Made by a program: the position numbers and the translations under genes
The notes under the pieces: model-generated
Databases searched by the model: none
Seen by the model: the letters and a program-made list of their open reading frames with translations, nothing else
Told to the model about the DNA's origin: nothing
Shown here: positions 1 to 9,670 of the stretch, piece after piece
Numbering within the stretch: position 1 is the first letter of the stretch
How the letters are laid out: each line of letters begins with the position of its first letter
NCBI GenBank assembly: GCA_030411725.1
Contig: MU839829.1
Span: 372,001 to 436,000, forward strand
Length of the DNA stretch: 64,000 nt
Direction: 5' to 3'
Origin: Echria macrotheca
Taxonomy: Eukaryota; Ascomycota; Sordariomycetes; Sordariales; Schizotheciaceae

Positions 1-200
1 TCTCGCAGCTTCTTACCCTACGTAAAGGAATTGAAGTAACGATCCCCGGAGCACCTTGTCCTAGCCAGGAATAGCGAGAGACGCAGGAAACTATCATGAT
101 GCGAACTGAGATCGTCTTGTGCCGTTAGCATCATGCCATACTCGACATAACAACTCAGCTTCTCATCACAGCAATCCTGTTCCCCTTTATCGCCCGTACC
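1..200. other. left-end flank, no gene seen
   Basis: Only the 3' flank of the minus-strand hydrolase. Nothing else recognised. Confidence 0.5.
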
Positions 201-929
201 TCATTCCACTTTAACCCCTCTAACAACCTCGACAACCTCGTCCACCGCGGTCCAATTCGGACAATGTCCCGTCTTCACCTCCACCACATTCACATTGACC
301 CCCTCCGCCCTCATCTCGTCAATCATCATCCACTGCCTCCGCGGTATCACCATCTCATCTTCCGTCGCAACCACATACGTAACATCCGGGACCTCCCTCC
401 AAGCCTCCCCACTCCCATACTCAAATATCCCACTCCCATTGCACCACTCCACCAACGTGCCCAGATACTCATCCCCCCCTTCCACCTCCACCCCCACCCC
501 AAACATCAACCCCCTCGGATCCTTCATCCTCGCCCGTCCGTCCTCCCCCGCCTCAAACGGGAGCTTACCCAGCAGCCCCGACTCTCTCTCCTGATCAAAC
601 AGGGACATCGTCTTGGGCAGCGCAAACGCGCAGAGGTAGATAAGACGGAGGACACCCGGACCGAGCCCCGCGACGGCAGAAGACCCGACTTGGCCTCCGT
701 AGGAGTACATGAGGACGATGAGCTTCTGGCCGGAGGCGAGGAGGGAGGTAGCGACGGAGCGGACGTGTGCAATGTCTGTGGCTAGGGCGCCCGGACCGGT
801 CGAGTCCGCGGAGGGGAGGCGCGGGATGGAGACGGGGTACCCGTGGTGTTGGAGGGCGGCGCAGAGGCGGGCGTATGAGGCGGGGGTGTGCCAGGCGCCG
901 GGGACTATGAGGATTGTGGGGAGAGTCAT
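201..929 (-). CDS. alpha/beta hydrolase (AB_hydrolase_6-like), 242 aa
   Basis: Single-exon gene starting at an ATG (927-929). The N-terminus (TLPTILIVPGAWHTP) is the usual first strand and oxyanion loop of small alpha/beta hydrolases. The nucleophile elbow reads LMYSYGGQ, so the catalytic Ser is present, but the Gly before it in the usual G-x-S-x-G is replaced by Tyr. A plausible catalytic Asp lies in VVATEDEMVIP and the His in VKTGHCPNW near the C-terminus. There is no signal peptide, so a soluble cytosolic enzyme is likely. The substrate cannot be told; relatives are esterases or lactone hydrolases and some sit in secondary-metabolite clusters. It lies about 8.7 kb from the NRPS, so membership in that cluster is possible but unsupported. 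Confidence 0.88.
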   Translation of the reverse strand: MTLPTILIVPGAWHTPASYARLCAALQHHGYPVSIPRLPSADSTGPGALATDIAHVRSVATSLLASGQKLIVLMYSYGGQVGSSAVAGLGPGVLRLIYLCAFALPKTMSLFDQERESGLLGKLPFEAGEDGRARMKDPRGLMFGVGVEVEGGDEYLGTLVEWCNGSGIFEYGSGEAWREVPDVTYVVATEDEMVIPRRQWMMIDEMRAEGVNVNVVEVKTGHCPNWTAVDEVVEVVRGVKVE

Positions 930-1719
930 TTTGAGAGAACGTTTTTTTGGTGGCTTTTCTCCTCTCCTTTCTTGGTTGGAAGTGGTGGGAAGTGGTTGAC
1001 AGGACTTCCTACCTTGGTCATAGACTTAGGTCGAAACGCGCAAACAGTTCCGAGTCTGTTCAATGGGACAGGACGCGTATATAGGTATATGTAGGTTCAG
1101 GAGGATTGACACTAACTCCTTTGTGCCCGCCATGATGGAAATCACCTAGTCTCTCAGTTGCAGTCTGACATCAGCTAGTCTGACACCTTGCAGAGGGAGA
1201 TCATGAGGATAGACTTGATGGTTCGTCCAGGCGCGAATCCTTCAGGACATCGGATTGATGTTCGGACTTACACAACATTGCCCTCGCCAAACCCCAGTCA
1301 CCTGCACCACGCAGGAGTACCTTTCTCAGGCGCTAGCTACTTTTCCGGAGGTACGATGCGGGTAGGGTTCTTCCTTCTTCTTCATTTGGCATTATTCTTC
1401 GATTTTTAGGGACTGCGGTCTCATCGGGTTATCGGGTTATCTGATAGTACCATCGTCGGTATTTGGCACTCATATTCTCTCGTGAAACAGGTGTCAGCAA
1501 ACTCGACCATTAGACGGCCCTATGAGGAAACATACCTATAGTCCTTGATTGGTGGTGGTCGAATCGGCGTTGAGTGTTGTTCTTGAGGCTGTGCTTGAGT
1601 CACGAGTCGACGTCGTTATGGAAGCAGTTGTTCATGAATCGTGGTTGGTATTGTCGTTGAAGCAGTGCTCGAGCCGGTTGCTGATGTGGCCGTCGATGTG
1701 GTCGTCGACGACACGGGGG
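930..1719. other. intergenic stretch holding the decayed tail of the DUF3494 gene
   Basis: No gene is supported between the hydrolase start and the stop of the DUF3494 gene. Positions 1536-1719 are a degenerate repeat that, read on the minus strand, encodes Ser/Thr-rich peptide in two frames different from the upstream gene; it is listed separately. The rest (930-1535), which includes the promoter of the minus-strand hydrolase, shows nothing recognisable. Confidence 0.6.
1536..1719 (-). pseudogene. frameshifted Ser/Thr-rich C-terminal tail of the DUF3494 gene
   Basis: Directly after the TGA at 1720-1722, the minus strand reads PVSSTTTSTATSATGSSTAS in another frame, up to a TAA at 1616-1618. 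From 1614 to a TAG at 1536-1538 a third frame again gives a Thr/Ser-rich peptide (TTSTRDSSTASRTT). Ser/Thr-rich linkers commonly follow ice-binding-like domains in fungal secreted proteins. The simplest reading is a once longer gene cut short by small indels within a short repeat. An unrecognised intron joining the frames is the alternative, but I found no clean donor/acceptor pair that does it. Confidence 0.45.
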
Positions 1720-2388
1720 TCATGGGCAGAGTTGGTGGGTAATGGCATTGTTATCGAGGGTCACGGCACCTTTCCGTGCGTAGAGACCCCCGTTGTTCGT
1801 CGCCCCCGTGCGGACAGTGATGGATTGAAGGGCCAAGATGTTGCCAACAAACGTGGTGCCGGTGCCGAGAGTGGCGGAGCTTCCAACCTGCCAGAAGACA
1901 TTGCAGGCTACGCCGCCATTGATGACTGCGACTGTGGAAGTTGATGCCGTAATGAGTGTCGAGCCGGTCTGAAAGACCCACACACTGTCTGGGTTTCCTT
2001 GGGCGTCGAGGAAAAGCGTCCCGGTCAAGAAGGCACTGGAGGTGAAGGAATAAGCACCCGGTTCGAGTGTTCTTCCGCCCAGGTCTCCCACGAGCGGTGT
2101 GGCTCTCCGGGAAGCGGCATCATTGTAGGCCGTCGTCACGTCGAGCTGGGCTTGGGAAGCTACAGCGTCGGCAGCATGGACGGTGCCATCCACCACCGTG
2201 CGAGAGCCGGTAATGGAGCTGCCAGGAGAAACGCCAAGGCTGCCGACGAGGACGGTCGGTCCTGCATTCGTGACGGCCGAGCCGCCGAGGACTGCGAATG
2301 GTAACGCCGATCCAAGGTTGACCAACTGGGCGTTGATGCTGCCGGCGAGGGCACAGGCCAACGTAAGAACGGATAGAAAGGTCGGCAT
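1720..2388 (-). CDS. DUF3494 ice-binding-like secreted protein, 222 aa
   Basis: The ATG at 2386-2388 opens with a clean signal peptide (MPTFLSVLTLACALAGSINA). An upstream in-frame ATG at 2451 would add 21 residues before it and spoil the signal sequence, so the downstream start is preferred. The mature part begins LGSALPFAVLGGSAVTNAG, continues with GSLGVSPGSSITG and ends in GGVACNVFWQVGSSATLGTG and LYARKGAVTLDNNAITHQLC. This is the standard DUF3494 beta-solenoid pattern seen in ice-binding proteins and adhesins. Length fits one domain only. Whether it binds ice is not visible; many fungal members are of unknown ligand. The C-terminal Ser/Thr tail appears broken (see 1536-1719). Confidence 0.88.
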   Translation of the reverse strand: MPTFLSVLTLACALAGSINAQLVNLGSALPFAVLGGSAVTNAGPTVLVGSLGVSPGSSITGSRTVVDGTVHAADAVASQAQLDVTTAYNDAASRRATPLVGDLGGRTLEPGAYSFTSSAFLTGTLFLDAQGNPDSVWVFQTGSTLITASTSTVAVINGGVACNVFWQVGSSATLGTGTTFVGNILALQSITVRTGATNNGGLYARKGAVTLDNNAITHQLCP

Positions 2389-3147
2389 GGCTGGTTTTGG
2401 ACGGACACTGACGCAAACATGAACTGCAGAGCTGCAGGGAGAAGGAAGCATGACATGGCAAAGCTGCCATACTTATATGTAATGGCCCCTGGCTGATGCA
2501 TAACACTCATCATGTTGAAGAATGCTGGACGTCACCGTGACGTGGGAGGAATGCTTTGTGAAGGAGGAGCCTCTTGTGAAGGTAGGGTAAACAAGGCCGC
2601 GAGGGTATGGCCCGGGGCATTCTTCACCAAGGCTTCCTTCCAAGCGGCTAAAAAGTCAAGTAACGCCCGTCTCAACAGACTGGATGCATTCCACATTGAC
2701 AGACTCTCAGCGTGCGTTTGAAATGAAAAGAGCTGGTGTCGAACGTGCCTCTTACCGCGGAATCAACATCTTCGACTTGACCTCCACATCTGTCCTGTTT
2801 CGTTTGCATTCGGTTCCACCGTATACTCAAGAGCCCAGCGGGACTCGGGGTCCAATACAACGACAGCGTCGTACAGACCCTGCTACAGAGTAGGTGACTG
2901 TAGGGATCTTGCAGAACTTTACGAGACAGGCAGATATGAGTTTAATAAGCTCGCGGAGGAGTGGAAGAGGAAATATGCAATGTGATAGTCGACGATATAT
3001 AACACCACACAAGATTTGAGCTGTGGTTGGTGTCATGAAAAGGGGATGCAAACGCGCAGACCAGACCACACTGACAACTCCGTGATTATGTCTCCATTTT
3101 GTCCCCTCACTGTTTATATACAGATACATATCCGGGTAGGTACCCAT
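2389..3147. other. intergenic, no gene seen
   Basis: This 0.76-kb spacer between the DUF3494 gene (start at 2388) and the 3' end of the LysM gene (3148) contains only short unsupported ORFs. It should hold the promoter of the DUF3494 gene and the terminator of the LysM gene. No repeat or RNA gene is apparent. Confidence 0.5.
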
Positions 3148-4362
3148 TCAGGTGGATACACACACGTAATACCCAGGCCACAAATCGTTGCAGCTAATCC
3201 GACAGTCCCTCCCCCCGAGCAGGCCACCCAGCAGTCCGCCGGGTTTGGCACACAGGAGATCTCCGAGTAGGGATTCCTTTGAGGTTATGGCTGGGTTCAA
3301 GTCGTAGCTTTGTGATATTAGATACGCGGCGAATTAAAAGAGGGAAAGATATGTACGTACAAGTCGCGCAGGCTGAGGTCGTTGCGAGACGCGATGGTCC
3401 TGCAGGTGTCTCGACGGCGGATTTCGTCGTAGGATTGACCTGTTTGGGGTGATTAGCCGATAGTACAGTCGGTTTACGGGGTTCCTTAACCCCTTGAGTT
3501 TTCGAGGCACGCAAGTACAGAAGGGCATCAGCATAAGTCGCGTCGAGTGGAACTTACAATTCTCAGGCGTCTTGGGAAGCAACGGCGATGGCTTGGGAGG
3601 TGGCGGAGGCGGTGCCTGGGTTTTCGTGACCGTGTGCGTCCTGAGCGTCGTCGCCGTCGCCCTAACCACCGATGTCGTCACGATAGTCGCCGTTGTAGGC
3701 CGGACGGAAGTTAACACGACGACCGAAGTCGACGGCCGCACCGAGGTCAAGACGACCACCGAAGTAGAAGGCCGGACCCTGACCGTGTTGGTCACCTGAA
3801 CCGTCCTCGTTACGACAACCGTGGCCTGGACCGTCTGGGTTGCCGATATCGTCCTGACCGATGTTTCGACCGACGGAGACGGGGGAGGAGGGCTCGGAGA
3901 TGAAGAAACCGGGACACTGCCGTCGCCGCACTCGCCGAGGCCGGCCTGGCATCCGTCGCCGCAGTAGTCGGCTGTCGATCCGCAGTAGCCGTGGCCCGAA
4001 CAACACACTCCGAACCGCGACCCGGCACAGGTTACTGACCCTCCGCAGGTTCCATCCGAGCTGATTGTGAGCGGATTTGAGGGAGACGTCGAGCCGGCGG
4101 CGGCCGGGACAGATGGTGACCCGGAAGCCTTTCCTTCGGTGCAGTAGACGGCACCGGAGATGAGCGGCGAGCAGCTGGTTACCGACGGGTTCGATTGCAG
4201 GAACTGTGTGACTGTGATGCCTGCTCGCTCGGCCAGTGACGCGCAGGTGTCTCCCGTTCGTGCTGTTGCTGTCTTGGTGCAGGAGCTGGCTGTCCCTTGG
4301 GAGTGGACTCCCACGCTCAGCAACAGGGTGACGAAGGCCGTGATGAGGCTTACCGGCGCCAT
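3148..4362 (-). CDS. secreted LysM / chitin-binding type 1 / LysM protein, 347 aa, three exons
   Basis: Exons by my model: 4362-3558, 3439-3361, 3307-3148; the frame closes exactly. The longer reading from 4386 begins with GTG, so the ATG at 4360-4362 is used; it gives a signal peptide (MAPVSLITAFVTLLLSVGVHS). LysM 1 is at about residues 28-77 (RTGDTCASLAERAGIT, FLQSNPSV). A ChtBD1 (hevein-like) domain follows at about 103-145 (CCSGHGYCGSTADYCGDGC). Then comes a Ser/Thr/Pro/Val linker with two 12-residue repeats. Exons 2-3 add a C-terminal LysM (RRRDTCRTIASRNDLSLRDF, then DLWPGYYVCVST). Intron 1 starts GTAAGT; intron 2 is 53 nt. Likely a wall or extracellular chitin-oligomer binder, possibly an effector that hides or shields chitin; this role is inferred from the domains. 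Confidence 0.85.
3698..3784 (-). repeat. 36-bp tandem repeat inside the LysM gene linker
   Basis: Two full 36-bp units (3698-3733 and 3734-3769) and a partial third encode the repeated peptide VRPSTSVVVLTS. In-frame 36-bp units expand or shrink the linker without breaking the frame. Seen directly in the sequence. Confidence 0.85.
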
Positions 4363-6325
4363 TGGAACAGCAGCAAAGGCAGTCACTTTCGAGTATATCA
4401 GAACCAGGGGATTCGCTCAGTACAATCAAGTTCAACTCTCGATGAGGGCAAGCTGGATGTTTTGTGCCCCCAAACGGCCCGAAAAGGATGACACGCTACA
4501 AGAACTCGGGAAAGACAAATGCGTCACCATCAGGACAATGTTACATGCGTGGTTGGTACCTGAGGTAGCAGCTCATCAGCCCAGATGCCACATCCTCAAA
4601 TTTTGCCGTGTGAACAGTCCCTTGATATTGATCAGCTTCTTCGTGAAAGCGGGGGTGTGGTCTGTTTTCCCTTTCGGATTTTCACCTCGGTTGAAAAAGT
4701 GTGTCCCATGGGGGAGCTGTTTCCAGCAAGAGATCAGCGCTCCCTAATATGGAAACCGTAAATAGCACGTACCGAGAGCGAGATTGGCCTGTTACTGATT
4801 TGCATAGTGCGTGGCGTTTGTATATACATGTGCAGGGTAATAATACGGGTAAAGTCGGTGAGGGTAACGAGCTCGCGGCGACGGCTCATCCGATGGTCCG
4901 TTTCCATTGACGCGCCTGTGCCGCCTACCAGGTATCTTTGTCCAGGTTGCGATTGGCTGGATTTTGTGACTTTTTTCTCGACATCTACGGAATACCACAG
5001 TATGAATCAGGTCGGTAATCCCGGGAGATGGGCGGGCCTGGTCCTTGTCTAGAGGCATCTCCCGGGCCGTGGATCGACAGCGCGGATCTTGTGAGCGGAT
5101 GCACCCGATGGCTGCGGTTGTGTGGAATCTCCTTGGCATCTAGACGGCAGGAGTTATGCTACGGGGTCTTATTGTCACCTTGATCCGGTTGCAGGCCGGT
5201 ACGACCGGTCACATCCTCGAACCTTACTGCTCTACCGTCTCCGTTCCCTTTTACTTTCATTATTTTTTGGAACAGAAATTGATCTCTGGAGATACAGCCC
5301 GTCCATCTCATGCGGATTTGCAAGAAAGCAGTTCCTTTGTGTTTCAATTCCAGCGTAAGAGTCTAAGTTTACAATTTCTAGTCCCGTGATCAACCAGAGC
5401 CATTCGTTCAGCTTGAGCCTTCCTCACTTCGGCCCTTGGACAGGATGGATACGAGCAGAGACGTACTTGTTGGGAGGCACGTTTATTAGTAAGGAAAGTG
5501 CAATGGCTTCACACCCCCGCTATAGTGGATTCATGTGAGCCAATGGCCTGCCAAACGATCTACAGAACAATTAGTCAATCACTATGAGTTCATTGTGACG
5601 ACAATACCTCACTCAGCCTCGTCCTGAGGGTAGGAAACAATCACACTCCCAAGGAAAGGCAAATGCAGGACCGGGGCTGTGTTCTTTTAATTCCTTGCTG
5701 AGGCCGTTTTCTCAAGTTCAAAATCCTGAAATCCACCAAAACCTTGAGAAAGGAAAAGCGCGGGTAAAAAAGAGGGAAAAGAAAAAAAAACATACAACAC
5801 CAGGGATTCGCTGGTCGTCACCGACCCAACTACTAGTCTGGCCCTCACTGGCTTATCTATGGGAGAGCGGACGGGATCCCGAGTTCTCCAGTGGGTATGG
5901 TCGTATGTGACAGACTGGAGTGGTGGAGCAGGTCATAAGGACCAACTGGGGTTGTTGGAGAGCCGGCAGGTTGTGAGGCAGAGAGATGATGATGACGATA
6001 TCTAGGGATTTTAATGGGCTGGCTACTCTCTCGGCTGGAAAAGCTAACAACCTGGCATTGTCCATGTTTTGTGTTACTTTCAACGGGACAGATGTGCTGT
6101 GTTGGCGGGATAGGGGCTGATACCACCATGGAGTTAGTTCGGCATCATGATAAGGGGCTTCGTTGCCTAGGTGGGTAGGTACCTTAATTAGAGAGTACGC
6201 ACCTTACCTATCATAAGCATCCTTTTATATTCACGACTAGTTTTATACGGAACCCCCCCTAGAAAAATTTGTTTAGCCATGGGGGTTGACTTGCTTGCAA
6301 CTCGTGATCTCCCAATTATGCCAAT
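4363..6325. other. intergenic, about 2 kb, no gene seen
   Basis: This lies between the start of the LysM gene and the stop of the MFS gene. Only short ORFs without family resemblance are present. There is an A-rich stretch around 5745-5795. No tRNA, transposon ends or clear repeats were recognised. Confidence 0.5.
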
Positions 6326-8370
6326 CTACCCCTCCAGCGGTTTTTCTTCCCCAAACACCCCCGGCTTCCCCTTCTCTGATCCACCGTCCTCAGACCCATT
6401 CTCCCCCGTTGAGGCCGGTGGCTCCAGAGTGTTATCTCGCATCCCTAAACTCGCCAAGGCCGAAAGGACTATTGTAGCCAGAGCAAGAAAAAACACACTC
6501 CGTACAGCGAGCGTATAAATACCTACAATATCCCGCCGCAACGCCCGCCCTTCGTCTCCGTCCTCCCCTGAGTCGGAGGTACTATTGAAAAAGACTTCAA
6601 ATGCCCCATGCCGCAGCGCATCCGCCAGCTTCTCGCTCTCACCAGGGCTGTCCCGGCCGAGCCGAGTCGTCACCTGATCAACCGACAGCGACTGAAACAC
6701 AGCAGCGGCCACAGCAATACCCACGGTAAACCCCGTGGACGAAATTGTCCAGCTTGCCGCCTGAATAACGGCCTGGTCTGCTTGGTCCGTAGCCGACAAT
6801 AATCCAACAAGCCTCGTGACAAACGCTCCGCCGTATCCAAGCCCCAGCAGGACAAAACAAACATAAGGCGGCCACCCGGCTTTGACAGTTTCTGGACTGG
6901 CCGTCATGGCACATAGCCCTGCAGTCCCCGCCACACACGCAGCCTGGACTCCCAAGTTCACACCCCAGTACCGATTCAGCTGCTTGACCGCCAACCCGGC
7001 CGCGAAAGACCCGAGCCCAAACGCAACAGCATGCGGCACAAACCGCAGCCCGCTATCCTGCACCGTCAGACCCTGGCATGCCTGTAAGAATATTGGCAGA
7101 TATAACATGGTGGCAGCTGACGATGCGCTGTTGAAGAAGAAGGAAACCTGTGACGATGCAATAGTCCGCTCGGCCAGCCTGCGAATAGGAATCAGGGGGT
7201 TGGCTGCCCGACACAGATCCCAGTATGAAAACGCGACGAAGCAGACTCCGGAAACGACCAACATCGCGATGACACGGGGAGTCGCCCAGGCACCACTTGT
7301 TGACCCCTCGTTCATGCCGTACTGGAATAGCACAAGCGCAGCGAGGATCAACACGCACCCGATGTAATCCACTCTCGCCCATCTCTTCACCCTCGGCCCT
7401 CCTCCTCGGTGTACACTTTCTGCGTCCGAGCCAGGGGGGGAACTGCTGTTAACAACAGGCACAACAAAAACCACAAGCGCAGCATCAAGCGCAATAACCG
7501 GCACCTGCACAAGAAAAGCCCAGCGCCAACCAATAGCGCTATCAATCCCGCCCCCATAAATACCTCCGAGCGCCAGCGTCGCGCCATAAGCCACATTTCC
7601 CACGCCCTCGATCAGTGCGCGCTTGCGCAGCGGGACGAGATCGGACTCGATGAACGACGTGATGGAGCACAGCGCGCCGCCGCCGAGGCCCTGGAGGATG
7701 CGGCCGGCATAGAAGACCCAGAGCCTACCGGCGGTAGCAGACAGACCGCAGAGCAAGGTACCGATGGCGAAAACAAGATAGCAGGTTACGAGGCCGGCGC
7801 GGCGGCCGAAGACGTCGGTTAGATGGCCTGAGAGCGGTTGGGAGATGGACGAGCCTATGCTGAAGGTTGTGCCGAGCCAGGAGAGCTGGTCGAAGGCGTT
7901 GAAGGTTGTGGAGATGGATGTTGTTATGGTTACGAGCATTGTGCTGTCTAATCCGGGTCAGAGCCGTTCATCATAGTGAGAACAACTGTGGCAACTTTCG
8001 TCATGAAGACGGGGTGGCTGATGAGGGGCTGAGTTTATATGTTGAAAAAAAGAAATTGAAAAATGACGAATACACACCTAGCGCGACGAGGAGGACGCCA
8101 AACTAGAAGAGGAATAAAGTATTAACAGCAGCTCGATGGTGGGATGGTAGTGGAAAAAGAGATTTCACTCACCCAAAGTCCCAGGAGAATAACCACCAGT
8201 CGCGCCGTGGACGGTTCGGCATATTGTTGTCCAACAGATGCCTGAGATTCTGTTGTCTCTGACTTGCCAATTACCGTTTCCAGACTTGGCGAGCTTGGGA
8301 TGTCGGTGACGCTCTCACCGCTATCAGGGACATCATGATGGGTGTTATATGTCGCCATGGCGGTGTCCAT
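6326..8370 (-). CDS. MFS drug/metabolite exporter (DHA2-like, 14-TM type), 614 aa, three exons
   Basis: Exons: 8370-8173, 8102-8078 (only 25 nt) and 7947-6326; the frame closes. The ATG is at 8368-8370, with a second at 8355. Joining the exons gives LVVILLGLWFGVLLVALDST, the conserved first TM with the D-x-T motif of DHA2 transporters. Further signatures are GHLTDVFGRRAG (motif A), GRILQGLGGGAL and a long series of hydrophobic segments to residue about 590. The hydrophilic N-terminal 55 residues are usual. Predicted plasma-membrane proton antiporter. It is divergently arranged with the NRPS across 1.3 kb, so export of the NRPS product or self-protection is the likely job (inference from position). 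Confidence 0.9.
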
Positions 8371-9670
8371 GACCGTGAAAGAAACAATGCCGGTGTGCTT
8401 GCACTAGGAAGAAGAGTAGGAGGACTATTGCTCTTCCATGGCTACCGACTAAATGCCGGGCACCGCGGTAGTAAATAACTCGCCGGACGTGAGGAGCGTG
8501 ATGAGTTCTGGAGGAGACAGACAGGACAGAGTATAGCGGATGGCCCGGGTATCCGTGTGCGTGCCATGGTTACGCGTATACACGCACGAGAGAATCACAG
8601 AAGGAGCAGTTTGAGCAAGAAGATGAAACATGGTGTTCCGGAGCATACCTCGCAATGCATCGCCAACAGGCCCCCAGCCGGCCCTGTCTCGGAAGCGGTC
8701 GGCGGAATAGTTATCACATCGCAAACCTTGCCGTCGTTGCCGAAAGGCTGAACATGCCTGCCTGCCTTTGATTCTGCCTGGCCGCGCGCTTGCTGATACG
8801 AAAGGCAAGGCAGTTAACTGTGATGGTGTAACACGTACATGTAGGATGTGATGAAGACTCTCCCGACTTGCCTGCCGCAAGTTGACCAGTCGGTTGTCGC
8901 GGAGGTCAAGGACTACACCTTCAACCACAAAGAATGAGTACGACAACGCACTGAATCCGGTGCCGGTCAATACACGTATGGTGGTGTATGGGTTGGAAGG
9001 AGGCGGCGCAGTGAGACAAACTGTTGGTTATAAGTCGAATTGACGTGGTACGAACCAGTTGGAGACGAGTCCGAACCCCGAGCCGAATCTAGTGGTCGGC
9101 AAATTTATTTTTTCGGCTGCCGGCTGCATACATCCTACATGCACAAGGCAGCGAATAAAAGGGAGCCCCTTACAGGTAGGTGTAAGGCACGGATGGTCAT
9201 CACCAACAAGCTTATCCTGCAACTGTCGGGTACTTGTGCCCCTAGCTGACCGCTGCCAAAAAGAAAGCAATGTGACGAGGCAGGGAGAAGTGACACCGAG
9301 AAAATGGATCGTGAACCTGGAGTTTACTGCACCATGTTTGCGGTCGTTGGGCCTGGGACCTAAAATACTAGGTAAAGATGCTTGGTTTGGTGGAAGAGAG
9401 GATGAGCCCTGGGGGCTGGCCAAATACAGCTGGTGGGGTCAGGGTGCTCCTGCTATCCTGCCCAGGATGCTCCTTCCCAGCCTAACAGACTGATCGACAC
9501 TTGTCCTCGCTTGCATGGCTTTGTGGAGTGTCGTACACGTCAGTCACGGTTTTGGTTGCAATACTTAAGAACACATCTGGGTGGACCTCTGAACCTAAAC
9601 CAAAGGCTGAATCTTGAGCATGTAATTGTTCTGCCGCCCTCTAGTCCCAATTTCTATCTCAACACACCAA
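8371..9670. promoter_or_regulatory. divergent promoter region between MFS exporter and NRPS
   Basis: Both genes start from the ends of this 1.3-kb spacer, so it must contain both promoters. ORFs inside it (for example 8449-8970, minus) have no family signature. Around 9070-9125 there are several CGG/CCG half sites (CCGAATCTAGTGGTCGG and TCGGCTGCCGG), the kind of triplets bound by Zn2Cys6 regulators; this assignment is speculative. No cluster-specific regulator gene is visible in the window. Confidence 0.5.

Noticed and set aside
8449..8970. 173-codon minus ORF in the MFS/NRPS spacer
   Set aside because: No motif, odd composition, and it sits where two promoters are needed.
9626..9670. 15-codon N-terminal extension of the NRPS
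   Set aside because: The upstream start is TTG; the first ATG is at 9671 and has good context.
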